A stretch of DNA of 64,000 nt from assembly GCA_964525185.1 (NCBI GenBank), contig CAZGFQ010000007.1, positions 11,855 through 75,854 on the forward strand, written 5' to 3'. This DNA comes from JABHGY01 sp964525185 (lineage in GTDB: Bacteria > Fidelibacterota > Marinisomatia > Marinisomatales > UBA1611). The translations under genes were made by a program, and so were the position numbers. Below are positions 34,284 to 41,935 of this stretch, piece by piece (the stretch's first letter is position 1; the number at the start of each line of letters is the position of its first letter). A model generated the notes under the pieces. That model did not search any database, had not been told where the DNA came from, and saw nothing but the letters and a program-made list of their open reading frames with translations.

Positions 34284-35540
34284 TCAATCTTTAACGCATC
34301 TCACAGATAAACCAGTTTGTTTAGGAATGTCATAGCGATATAAATCTCTTCCATCATACTGAACTTTCCAATACCAAATCTTTTCTTCATCCACTTCTGA
34401 AGCTGTCCCAAAATAACCGTAACTTCCTTGATTACGAAAAGTACCATCCTGCAATATGTATCCTCCTGGTAATGCCGTAAATCCGGACTCGTTAGTTGCG
34501 CCTATGTTATATCTTGCCCAATGGGATGTCCCTATGCCTTTTATTTTCCCACCAGCAATGGTGATACCACCTAATTGATTTACCATGGTCTGCCACTCTT
34601 CTTCGGTGGGAATATGCCAACCAATTGGTGCGATATTTCTTTCATCCATCATGGAATACCCATTATATAAATACCCATAATCATCCAATAATTCTTGATC
34701 ATAATTATATAAACTTATACCGCCCTCTACTAAATTATTCCATTCTGTATTTGATGATGGCATCAAAATCAAATCCCCATTCCTATATCTAGACACTTTT
34801 AAATTATCGACCATCCATTCCTGACTACCTATTTGAATTGTACGATAAATATTCCCGTCTAAATCGGTTATCGTGGACCCAAAATAAAAAGAACTAGCAT
34901 CTGACCAAGTAGAATATTTACCTAATCCATTTGTTGCCTTAATCCTCCAGAAATGTTTCCCATTAATCACTTTTTCGATAATAATATTGGTATCAAGTGA
35001 CGTGTCATTATAAATAACATCTGTTAACTCCGGATTTGAGTACAAAAATAATATATACTCTTCCGCATTTGGAATAGCATTCCAACTCAATTCTACTTCT
35101 GTATTATTTACTATGAAATCTTGATCGCTAGGATATAATAATGTGGGTTTTATTTCGCTACTTATTGGAATAGTAATATTTATAATCTCACTATAACCAC
35201 TATTCCCACTAAAATCTTCCGCAACTGCTTGTATGGAATGTTCTTGTCCATCTTCAAAAAAATTCACGTTCCATATATACTCCCAAGGACTAGATTCTAA
35301 TGTTTTAATTGTTAAACCATCAATTAATATATCAACTTTTTGGACATCACTATTGTCAGCCACATTTAAGGCAATAAAAATTGAATCAAATTGCGTTGAA
35401 TTATTTAACGGTGATGTAATTTGAATCAATGGTGCCTGAGAGTCATTATTATCTCTAAAATCATTACAGCTTGTTATATTTGACAAAAATACAATGAATA
35501 GAAATTTATTTGGCGAATTGAATATTTTTTTTATCATCAC
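34284..35540 (-). CDS. FISUMP-domain lipoprotein with Ig-like and Fn3-like modules
   Basis: The 418-residue protein has a lipoprotein signal with Cys25 (LSNITSC), an Ig-like module near 35-125 (ITSPLNNSTQFDSIFIALNV), an Fn3-like module near 132-215, and a C-terminal FISUMP domain (Fibrobacter succinogenes major paralogous domain) from about 222 to the end: DLDGNIYRTIQIGSQEWMV, APIGWHIPTEEEW, FTALPGGY, SVRCVKD. FISUMP domains are surface modules of the FCB group with unknown ligands. It lies just upstream of the Por-sorted protein on the same strand, suggesting related surface roles. Confidence 0.88.
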   Translation of the reverse strand: MMIKKIFNSPNKFLFIVFLSNITSCNDFRDNNDSQAPLIQITSPLNNSTQFDSIFIALNVADNSDVQKVDILIDGLTIKTLESSPWEYIWNVNFFEDGQEHSIQAVAEDFSGNSGYSEIINITIPISSEIKPTLLYPSDQDFIVNNTEVELSWNAIPNAEEYILFLYSNPELTDVIYNDTSLDTNIIIEKVINGKHFWRIKATNGLGKYSTWSDASSFYFGSTITDLDGNIYRTIQIGSQEWMVDNLKVSRYRNGDLILMPSSNTEWNNLVEGGISLYNYDQELLDDYGYLYNGYSMMDERNIAPIGWHIPTEEEWQTMVNQLGGITIAGGKIKGIGTSHWARYNIGATNESGFTALPGGYILQDGTFRNQGSYGYFGTASEVDEEKIWYWKVQYDGRDLYRYDIPKQTGLSVRCVKD

Positions 35541-35601
35541 CCCGAAATTTACACAAGAATGACTAATTAAATTGAATTCCTAGATCATATAGAACAACTA
35601 T

Positions 35602-36015
35602 TTAATGTTTACATTCACTCGGGATTCGTGATCCATCATCCAAAATGGCCCATTTCCATATGGGAACACGTTTTTTTAATTCGATTATAAACCAAGACAT
35701 GGCATCAATCCCTTCTTGTCGATGTTTGGACCAAATAACAACATGGAGACTGGTTTCGCCTACATCCACTTTGCCAATGCGATGTTTACAAAATAAATCA
35801 TTAATTGGGAATTTCTGACATGTATCTTTTGCTAATTGTGTGAGTTCTGCTTCAGCCATTCCTTCATATTGTTCGTATTCTAATGCTGTAATAGAATTGC
35901 CATGTTCCGTGGCGCGGACTCTTCCATTAAATATGAATTCTGCACCATCCTGCTGGCGAGAATCATCATTCTTCAAAAATATAATGGGACCGTTGACTAT
36001 TTCTATTTTGATCAT
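35602..36015 (-). CDS. moaE: Molybdopterin synthase catalytic subunit MoaE
   Basis: The 137-residue protein matches MoaE: residues around RATEHGNSITALEYEQYEGMAEAELTQL, the CKHRIGKVDVGETSLHVVIWSKHR block and KKRVPIWKWAIL with the conserved Lys. It inserts two sulfurs into cPMP to make molybdopterin, using thiocarboxylated MoaD as donor. It is the last gene of the moaD/moeB operon, beginning directly after the moaD stop. Confidence 0.95.
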   Translation of the reverse strand: MIKIEIVNGPIIFLKNDDSRQQDGAEFIFNGRVRATEHGNSITALEYEQYEGMAEAELTQLAKDTCQKFPINDLFCKHRIGKVDVGETSLHVVIWSKHRQEGIDAMSWFIIELKKRVPIWKWAILDDGSRIPSECKH

Positions 36016-36261
36016 TTACCCGCCTTGCACAGGTGGGATGAATGCCACTTCATCTCCATCCTTTAATTCTAATTCATCTATTTCATAGTGTTGGTTTAAT
36101 GCAATCCTTAAAGAAATATCATCTAACTGGCCATTTGCTTTTTCACGTACTATTTTCTCAAATTCTAAAGTTGTTGTACCATCATTGAGTTCCATAACGA
36201 ATTCATCCTGGCCAAGTGCATACTTCACTTGAGAAAAACATTTAATCGTTATTTTTATCAT
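36016..36261 (-). CDS. moaD: Molybdopterin synthase sulfur carrier MoaD
   Basis: An 81-residue ubiquitin-like protein with the obligatory C-terminal Gly-Gly (IPPVQGG), the site adenylated and thiocarboxylated by the MoeB-like enzyme. It overlaps the MoeB-like gene by 4 bases (ATGA) and directly precedes moaE. It is the sulfur donor to MoaE. Confidence 0.94.
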   Translation of the reverse strand: MIKITIKCFSQVKYALGQDEFVMELNDGTTTLEFEKIVREKANGQLDDISLRIALNQHYEIDELELKDGDEVAFIPPVQGG

Positions 36262-37223
36262 AATTGTATTATTTGTGTTGAATGATTCATGCCATCATAA
36301 ATCAATAATTTTCCCACCAAATTGGGTTTAATACCCACAATACATTTCACCGCTTCTAATGCTTGCATATGGCCAATAATTCCTGGGAGCATTCCCAAAA
36401 CACCTGCATCTGCACACGTCTCTCCCCCAGATGGTGGTTCCGGAAATAATTCCTTATACCCTGGACTTCCATTTACATTTAATACAGCAACTTGTCCTTC
36501 CCATCGGTATAAGCCACCATAAATCATGGGAATGTTTAATGCTTTAGAAAATTGGTCAATCAATTGTCGCGTTTGAATATTATCCGTCGCATCAATAACT
36601 ACATCACTTTTTTTAATGATTTCCAATCCATTCGATTCATCTAAATATTCATCAACAAGTTCAATTTCAGAATCTGAATTAACTTTTTCTAAACTATATC
36701 GTGCAGAATGAACTTTTTTTGTTCCCACATCATCAATGCCATGTAAAGGTTGGCGGTGCAAGTTCGATAATTCTACAATATCACCATCCACTAAAATTAA
36801 TTTCCCAATCCCTGAGGTCACCAACGATTGAGCGACTGGGCACCCCAATCCACCCATCCCTATGATGGCAATTGTTGCATCCATTATTTTTTTTTGTCCA
36901 TCCAATCCAATTTCCGGCAATACCGTTTGTCGTGACCATTGGCTCAAATCTTCCCTTTTAGATTGAAATTCATTCCATGCTTGGGCTCCACCTAATAAAC
37001 TGAGTGTATCCTTAAGGTTTTGTTCGATAATTATACCTTCTGTTACAATTCCAAATTGACAGATTAACACTTTTGCGCTTTCAACCTTTTGTGAAATCCC
37101 GTCTTCGGAAATAAAGGCATCCAATCCTTGCAATGGAAACTCGATACGCTGGATTTCAGGACGCACATCAATCACAGTGAATCCGTCTTTTCGATCATTC
37201 AGTTCTTTAGGTGTAATAATCAT
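36258..37223 (-). CDS. moeB: Rhodanese-ThiF/MoeB fusion, MoaD-activating enzyme
   Basis: The 321-residue protein combines an N-terminal rhodanese-like domain (about 1-85, Cys55 in LICQFG) with a ThiF/E1 adenylation domain: GMGGLG at 122-127, DATDN at 211-215 and Cys270 in GGETCADAG. It should adenylate the MoaD C-terminus and may supply the sulfur itself through the rhodanese half. The order is unusual, as most MoeB-rhodanese fusions carry rhodanese at the C-terminus. The two CxxC pairs that hold zinc in E. coli MoeB are absent (KELFPEPP replaces the first), so this is a zinc-less variant. It is coupled to moaD by a 4-bp overlap. Confidence 0.9.
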   Translation of the reverse strand: MIITPKELNDRKDGFTVIDVRPEIQRIEFPLQGLDAFISEDGISQKVESAKVLICQFGIVTEGIIIEQNLKDTLSLLGGAQAWNEFQSKREDLSQWSRQTVLPEIGLDGQKKIMDATIAIIGMGGLGCPVAQSLVTSGIGKLILVDGDIVELSNLHRQPLHGIDDVGTKKVHSARYSLEKVNSDSEIELVDEYLDESNGLEIIKKSDVVIDATDNIQTRQLIDQFSKALNIPMIYGGLYRWEGQVAVLNVNGSPGYKELFPEPPSGGETCADAGVLGMLPGIIGHMQALEAVKCIVGIKPNLVGKLLIYDGMNHSTQIIQL

Positions 37224-37293
37224 TTTAGTTATGTGTTTAAGTGCGAAGGTGTTCTTTTGTTAAATACTTTAAAACCATAACACTCGAACACAA

Positions 37294-38517
37294 TTAAACA
37301 ATTTCCTTCCACGGCAATACATTTACGTTAATCTTCTCACCACTATTAAGAATTCTATCCCCCGGTTCCGATCCAAGAATACAATTAGTCTGCAATGACG
37401 ATGTTAACATATGCGACCCGACTTTTGGTGATGGTTCACAAACCAATTGACCATTCTCCATCCACGCCTTCCCAAATAAAAAACGATATTTTACTTTTTC
37501 TCTTGGAAATGGTTTTTTCAGGATGGCCGTTAATGATTCCCGCTCCCGTTGTCCCATCATTGTATTTATAACAGGCCAAACCCATTCCATGAATCCGATG
37601 TATGACGAAACGGGGTTCCCAGGTAACCCAAATATTAAAGTGGAATTGCCCGTACCGAAAAAGAGTGGTTTCCCCGGTTTTTGTGCCACTTTCCAAAAAT
37701 GTTCTTCAACACCCAACTCCATAAATACATCTCGAACATAATCATATTTTCCCATGGATATGCCGCCCGATGATATTATTATATCACAAGATACGAGTGC
37801 GTCAGTTAAAAATGTTCTTAATGATTCTTTATTATCTTTTATAACATTGCGCATGATGATTTCGGCACCGACTCGAGAGGCTAATTCCGAAAATACGTAT
37901 AAATTAGAATTATAAATCTGACCTTCTTCCAATTCATTCCCCGGCTCAATCAATTCATCTCCCGTACCGAAAATGGCAATCTTTGGCTTCTTGTAAACAG
38001 AGAGATTCCCATATCCAAACGTGGCGCAGGTTCCTATTTCGCTGGGTGTGAGAAGTGTTCCATTTTGAATCAATATTTCACCTTCTTTAATTTCTTCACC
38101 CCTGTTACGAATATGCTTTCCCGGAAATGCTTCAATCATGACTTCAACTATTTCTGAATCGGTAAATCCGCTACTATCTTCTACCATTATAATGGCATCT
38201 GCTCCATCGGGAATCTTTGCTCCAGTCATACATTGGATACATTCACCTTCTTTTAGTTTTGCATTACTTGGGTTCCCAGCAGAACTCACACCAACTAACT
38301 TTAATGTGACTGGGTTTTCCAGCGTGGCACCCTTTGTGTCGCTTGAGATAACTGCAAATCCATCCATAGCTGAATTGTTAAATAAAGGTGACGGAAAGGT
38401 GGAAACAATATCCTGGGCTAATACATGTCCCCCTGCATCATGTAATGATATTGCTTCTTTATCGAGGGTAAAAAGATGTTTCTCAACAATTGATTTTGCT
38501 TCATGAAATGGTATCAT
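37294..38517 (-). CDS. moeA: Molybdopterin molybdenumtransferase MoeA
   Basis: The 407-residue protein matches MoeA: NNSAMDGFAV near 46-55, CMTGAKIPDGADAIIMVED near 92-110, SGGISMGKYDYV near 250 and GLPGNPVSSYIGFMEWV near 295-311, with a C-terminal beta barrel domain. It inserts molybdate into adenylylated molybdopterin. Its start overlaps the TSUP gene stop by 4 bases. Nitrate reductase NarG at the other end of this cluster needs the product (after guanylylation by MobA, which I do not see here). Confidence 0.96.
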   Translation of the reverse strand: MIPFHEAKSIVEKHLFTLDKEAISLHDAGGHVLAQDIVSTFPSPLFNNSAMDGFAVISSDTKGATLENPVTLKLVGVSSAGNPSNAKLKEGECIQCMTGAKIPDGADAIIMVEDSSGFTDSEIVEVMIEAFPGKHIRNRGEEIKEGEILIQNGTLLTPSEIGTCATFGYGNLSVYKKPKIAIFGTGDELIEPGNELEEGQIYNSNLYVFSELASRVGAEIIMRNVIKDNKESLRTFLTDALVSCDIIISSGGISMGKYDYVRDVFMELGVEEHFWKVAQKPGKPLFFGTGNSTLIFGLPGNPVSSYIGFMEWVWPVINTMMGQRERESLTAILKKPFPREKVKYRFLFGKAWMENGQLVCEPSPKVGSHMLTSSLQTNCILGSEPGDRILNSGEKINVNVLPWKEIV

Positions 38518-39251
38518 AATAATCCTTTTATTAAAAACAGAATGGCAATAATGATAACGCCACCCATGACTTTTTGAATTGTTTTCGCTTCAAATTTGAC
38601 CGAACCTAAATAAGATCCACCAAATCCACCGATCAGAACCGCAACTGCTAACGGTAAAATAAATTTAAGATCAAAATTACCGAATTGTGCGCGAGAAATC
38701 ACTCCAACCAGGGAAATGACCCAAATAAACATGGAACCAGCTGCAGCTGCTTCTTTTTCTGTCCCAAGGCCAAACATGATAATCAAAGGTACTAAATAAA
38801 TTCCACCACCAATGCCAACAGCACCGGCAATAAATCCCAAAACCCCACCTAAACTAAAAATAAAAATCCACTTCTTTATTCCGCTTAATTGAATGGCTAA
38901 TTTCAAATCATTAATGATATAAATCCTGACCAAAACCAAAATGAGTGTTACCAACAATAATATTTTGAACATCAATTCTGGCAAAGCCAATGAACCTGCC
39001 AAAAAAGCCATGGGAATGGAAGTTACTAAAAATGGGAAAATTAAATTGAGTCTTCCATGACCGTTTTTCCAAAAATGAATCATACCCACAAATGTCACCA
39101 CTAAATTCATGGTTAATGATGTTGTTGGTATTATCAAATAATCCACACCAAATATAGCTAATAATGCAGTATATGCTGATCCACCACCGAGACCCACGGA
39201 TGAGTAAATTAGGGCGACAAAGAAAAATAAAATAGAAAGCAAGAATTCCAT
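38514..39251 (-). CDS. TSUP (TauE/SafE) family membrane transporter
   Basis: A 245-residue membrane protein with about seven to eight segments and the repeated TSUP motifs (SVGLGGGSAYTALL near 20-33, AGAVGIGGGIYLVPLIIMFG near 142-161). TSUP carriers export sulfite, sulfoacetate or related anions. Placed between moeA and the moaCB region, a role in molybdate or sulfur-compound handling for cofactor synthesis is possible but not shown. It overlaps moeA by 4 bases. Confidence 0.88.
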   Translation of the reverse strand: MEFLLSILFFFVALIYSSVGLGGGSAYTALLAIFGVDYLIIPTTSLTMNLVVTFVGMIHFWKNGHGRLNLIFPFLVTSIPMAFLAGSLALPELMFKILLLVTLILVLVRIYIINDLKLAIQLSGIKKWIFIFSLGGVLGFIAGAVGIGGGIYLVPLIIMFGLGTEKEAAAAGSMFIWVISLVGVISRAQFGNFDLKFILPLAVAVLIGGFGGSYLGSVKFEAKTIQKVMGGVIIIAILFLIKGLL

Positions 39252-39256
39252 CTATT

Positions 39257-39290
39257 AAACCACGGAGGCACGAAGAAACGGAGAAAATAA
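39257..39290. repeat. CCACGGAG-type repeat, left of the GxxExxY gene
   Basis: The plus strand reads AACCACGGAGGCACGAAGAA then ACGGAGAAAATAA. AACCACGGAG(A/G)CACG is the inverse of the right-hand copy at 39727-39757, so the two form inverted ends around the GxxExxY gene. Confidence 0.75.
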
Positions 39291-39297
39291 ATTCATA

Positions 39298-39672
39298 TTA
39301 TAGCACCATTCTTTTTATACCATCTTTTAAAACAGGGACATTAAAGTTAATGAGCATTCCCACGCGAATTCCTGTAAGTTTCATATAGGTTAATAATTGC
39401 GCTTCATGGACAGGAATAACTGACTCAACTGCTTTCAATTCAAGAATAACTTTATTTTCAACAATCTTATCAATGCGGTAACCAGCATCAATAAATATCC
39501 CTTTGTATTTTAAAGGTAATTCAACCTGGTTTTTGTGATTTAAATCATTTAATTCAAATTCTTTACTCAAACATTTATCATAAGCAGATTCGAGTAATCC
39601 AGGGCCCAATGCCTTATGAACTTCTATAGCACAATGAAGTATTTTACCGGTTAATTCTTTTTCTAATAACAT
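39298..39672 (-). CDS. GxxExxY protein (PDDEXK_3 nuclease-like)
   Basis: The 124-residue protein has the family signature G25-LL-E28-SA-Y31 (GPGLLESAY) and a PD-(D/E)xK-like set: D67, E77-L-K79 (ILELKAVE) and Q91 (EAQLLTYM). GxxExxY proteins are common, often multicopy, in environmental bacteria, and their biological role is unsettled. This one interrupts the molybdenum-cofactor genes between TSUP and moaCB and is bracketed by inverted CCACGGAG repeats at 39257-39290 and 39727-39757, like a small mobile cassette. It has no functional link to its neighbours. Confidence 0.92.
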   Translation of the reverse strand: MLLEKELTGKILHCAIEVHKALGPGLLESAYDKCLSKEFELNDLNHKNQVELPLKYKGIFIDAGYRIDKIVENKVILELKAVESVIPVHEAQLLTYMKLTGIRVGMLINFNVPVLKDGIKRMVL

Positions 39673-39726
39673 TATAACTCCTTTTGTTCAACAAAAAAAA
39701 TTAGGAAAGCAGAGCATAACAATTTT

Positions 39727-39757
39727 AAAACTCCGTGTCTCCGTGGTTATTTTTTTC
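39727..39757. repeat. CCACGGAG-type repeat, right of the GxxExxY gene (inverted)
   Basis: The plus strand reads AAAACTCCGTGTCTCCGTGG then TTATTTTTTTC, the reverse complement of AACCACGGAGACACGGAGTTTT. Together with 39257-39290 it bounds a segment of about 0.5 kb that carries only the GxxExxY gene. A looser echo (CTCTGTGATTC) follows at about 39764. Confidence 0.75.
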
Positions 39758-39777
39758 TAAAACTCTGTGATTCAAAC

Positions 39778-40719
39778 TTAATGCTTCTCTCCACACATCA
39801 TATGAAACGAATGAAATATGGTTGGGACCAAAACTTTCAACGCATCTTTTACGGCGCCTGTGCTTCCCGGAAGGCAAATAACGATTGCGCCATTTACCAC
39901 TCCCGCTGTCAACCGTGATAACATGGCTGTTTTTACTTTCCCACGACCATAAGCATGGAGGGCTTGTTCAACTCCCGGCAATTTTGAATCAAATGCTTTT
40001 TCCAGCATTTCAATTGTTAAATCTCGAGGTCCCAAACCTGTTCCACCCGTGGTAATAATAAGTTCAACACCATTTTGAATCCAATTTTTGATAGTAGGGA
40101 TTAATTCTTCGGATCCATCTGGTAATACAATACTATGGTCCACTAAACACCCAGCATTTTTAAATCCATTCAAAAGAATTGGTCCTGATTTATCAACACC
40201 CTTCCCGGAAGAGATACTATCACTCAACGTAACAACACCTACTTTCGGTCTATATCCTGTGGCGTGGTCAGATTTTCCACCCACTTTTTTCACCAATTTT
40301 ATTTCGCCAATTGTCATCGTTTTGTCCATTGCTTTACACATATCATAAATAGTAAGGGCTGCGCCAGAAACAGCTGACAAAGCTTCCATCTCCACACCTG
40401 TTGCTTCTTTAGTCTTCACCGTGGACTTTATCAAAATTGCGTCTTCTAGTATTTCGAATTCAATATCCACAAATGACAAATTCAATTGATGACACATGGG
40501 AATCATTTCTGCTGTTTTTTTCGCAGATTGTATTCCGGCAATTTTGGCTGTGGTGAGCACATTCCCTTTTGGAAGCGCTTCTTCCTGAATCGCTATAATT
40601 GTCTCGGGAAGCATGGATATTTTCCCTTCAGCCTTTGCCATTCTTACTGTTGCTATTTTATCTGTTACATCTACCATTTTAACATTTCCAGATTGATCTA
40701 AATGTGTAAAATCATTCAT
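39778..40719 (-). CDS. moaCB: Bifunctional MoaC-MoaB molybdenum cofactor protein
   Basis: The 313-residue fusion has MoaC at about 1-150 (SAKKTAEMIPMCHQLNLSFVDIEF, KEATGVEMEALSAVSGAALTIYDMCKAMDK) and MoaB at about 158-313 (VGVVTLSDSISSGKGVDKSGPIL, TTGGTGLGPRDLTIEMLE). MoaC, with MoaA, turns GTP into cPMP; MoaB/Mog-type domains adenylate molybdopterin. MoaCB fusions are typical of Bacteroidota and relatives. It follows moaA by 1 bp. Confidence 0.95.
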   Translation of the reverse strand: MNDFTHLDQSGNVKMVDVTDKIATVRMAKAEGKISMLPETIIAIQEEALPKGNVLTTAKIAGIQSAKKTAEMIPMCHQLNLSFVDIEFEILEDAILIKSTVKTKEATGVEMEALSAVSGAALTIYDMCKAMDKTMTIGEIKLVKKVGGKSDHATGYRPKVGVVTLSDSISSGKGVDKSGPILLNGFKNAGCLVDHSIVLPDGSEELIPTIKNWIQNGVELIITTGGTGLGPRDLTIEMLEKAFDSKLPGVEQALHAYGRGKVKTAMLSRLTAGVVNGAIVICLPGSTGAVKDALKVLVPTIFHSFHMMCGEKH

Positions 40720-40720
40720 A

Positions 40721-41713
40721 TTATCCCCCTATTTGGGTCATAGATTCTCGATTTTCATTACCTTGATTTTGGGCTTCCCAACCATCTTTCATTTTTTGCA
40801 TCATTGTTTCTTGAATCATTGTTTCAATGTAAGAATTACTTTTCCCAGCTCTCATCGCATCTCGAAGATTGATTTCATTTTGACTATATAGGCAGTTTAA
40901 TAATTTCCCATCTGCTGTAATCCGAATTCGATTACACTCACCGCACAAACTTCTTGAATAAGCGGGAATCACTGCCACTTTTCCTTTGTAATCATTCACT
41001 CGAAAGATATAATGTTCTGTCCGTGAACCATCGATTGGAGTCAATTCATCCACTTGATTTTTAATATCCGTGACTATATGATCTGCACCATAATATTTTC
41101 CTGTCTTCCAAATTTGATGTGAATCAAATGGCATGAGTTCAATAAAGCGAACCGTTATATCATTTTCTTGTGTGAGCGCAACAAAATCCATGAGTTCATC
41201 ATCATTAAAATCACGCATGGCAACTACATTTAATTTGATTGATTGAATCGCGGACCCCAAGGCTTTCCCAAGCCCACTTAATACCATATCTAAACCATCA
41301 CGGCGTGTAATTTTTTTAAATTTTTCTGAATTCAGTGTATCAAGACTAATATTAACCCCGGACAAACCGGACTTAATCAATTCATCAATTCGTTTTTCAA
41401 GAAGAAGCCCATTCGTAGTTAAATGCACAGAATCTATATGTTTACAATTATTTGCAAATTGAATTAGGTCAGACAAATCTTTTCGCAATAATGGTTCACC
41501 GCCCGTAAAGCGTATTTTTGACACACCCACCTGGGTAGTTAATTTAATGAGTCGGAGGATTTCTTGGGTGGAAAGGAGTTTATCTTCATTACGAAAATCG
41601 ATTCCTTCCTCGGGCATACAATACATACAACGAAGATTACATTGTTCATTTAGTGCCAATCGTAGATAATTGAATGTGCGACCAAACTGGTCTTTTATGG
41701 GAGGGTGTATCAT
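40721..41713 (-). CDS. moaA: GTP 3',8-cyclase MoaA
   Basis: From the ATG at 41713 the protein is 330 residues, the usual length, and MIHPPIKDQFGRTFNYLRL aligns with the start of E. coli MoaA. A longer frame from 41809 would add 32 residues across a long hairpin and is disfavoured. The radical-SAM cluster is C25-xxx-C29-xx-C32 (CNLRCMYC). The C-terminal cluster is CGEC with a third Cys in LLNC, and the protein ends in the functional Gly-Gly (MTQIGG). It makes the first intermediate of molybdopterin from GTP. The start codon lies inside a perfect hairpin (41703-41729), which suggests translational control. Confidence 0.93.
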   Translation of the reverse strand: MIHPPIKDQFGRTFNYLRLALNEQCNLRCMYCMPEEGIDFRNEDKLLSTQEILRLIKLTTQVGVSKIRFTGGEPLLRKDLSDLIQFANNCKHIDSVHLTTNGLLLEKRIDELIKSGLSGVNISLDTLNSEKFKKITRRDGLDMVLSGLGKALGSAIQSIKLNVVAMRDFNDDELMDFVALTQENDITVRFIELMPFDSHQIWKTGKYYGADHIVTDIKNQVDELTPIDGSRTEHYIFRVNDYKGKVAVIPAYSRSLCGECNRIRITADGKLLNCLYSQNEINLRDAMRAGKSNSYIETMIQETMMQKMKDGWEAQNQGNENRESMTQIGG

Positions 41714-41935
41714 TTGGGATGATACACCCTTTAAAGGTTTATTAAATTGCTTAACGAGTGCCATTCTCTTTCCAATCACGGGAGCTAATGAATCTGTTTC
41801 CAAATTCACCGTATCGGCCTTGAACCATATTTCTTTATCGAAACGTAGGTTTTTCGGCTACGAGATGGGTTTAAAATAATGTTATTCTATTATTGTATCA
41901 ATTCCTTTAATGATAGGATGAACCATGGTTCATTT
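41703..41935 (-). promoter_or_regulatory. moaA leader with start-codon hairpin; possible cis-regulatory RNA
   Basis: ATGATACACCC (41719-41729) pairs perfectly with GGGTGTATCAT (41703-41713), a 5-nt loop between. The 3' arm in the transcript contains the moaA AUG, and the 5' arm holds the AAGGG that could serve as ribosome-binding site. About 200 nt of leader lie upstream. Part of it (about 41749-41823) can fold as CCGAU/AUUGG, ACGG/CCGU and UGAAU/AUUCA nested stems. A 16-bp palindrome, ATGAACCATGGTTCAT, is at 41918-41933 next to the stop of the HAO-like gene. Leaders of moaA are sites of Moco riboswitches in other bacteria; I cannot assign the class. Confidence 0.5.

Noticed and set aside
41714..41809. 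A 32-residue N-terminal extension of MoaA
   Set aside because: It spans a perfect hairpin, has no counterpart in MoaA proteins of known length, and the ATG at 41713 fits the family start.
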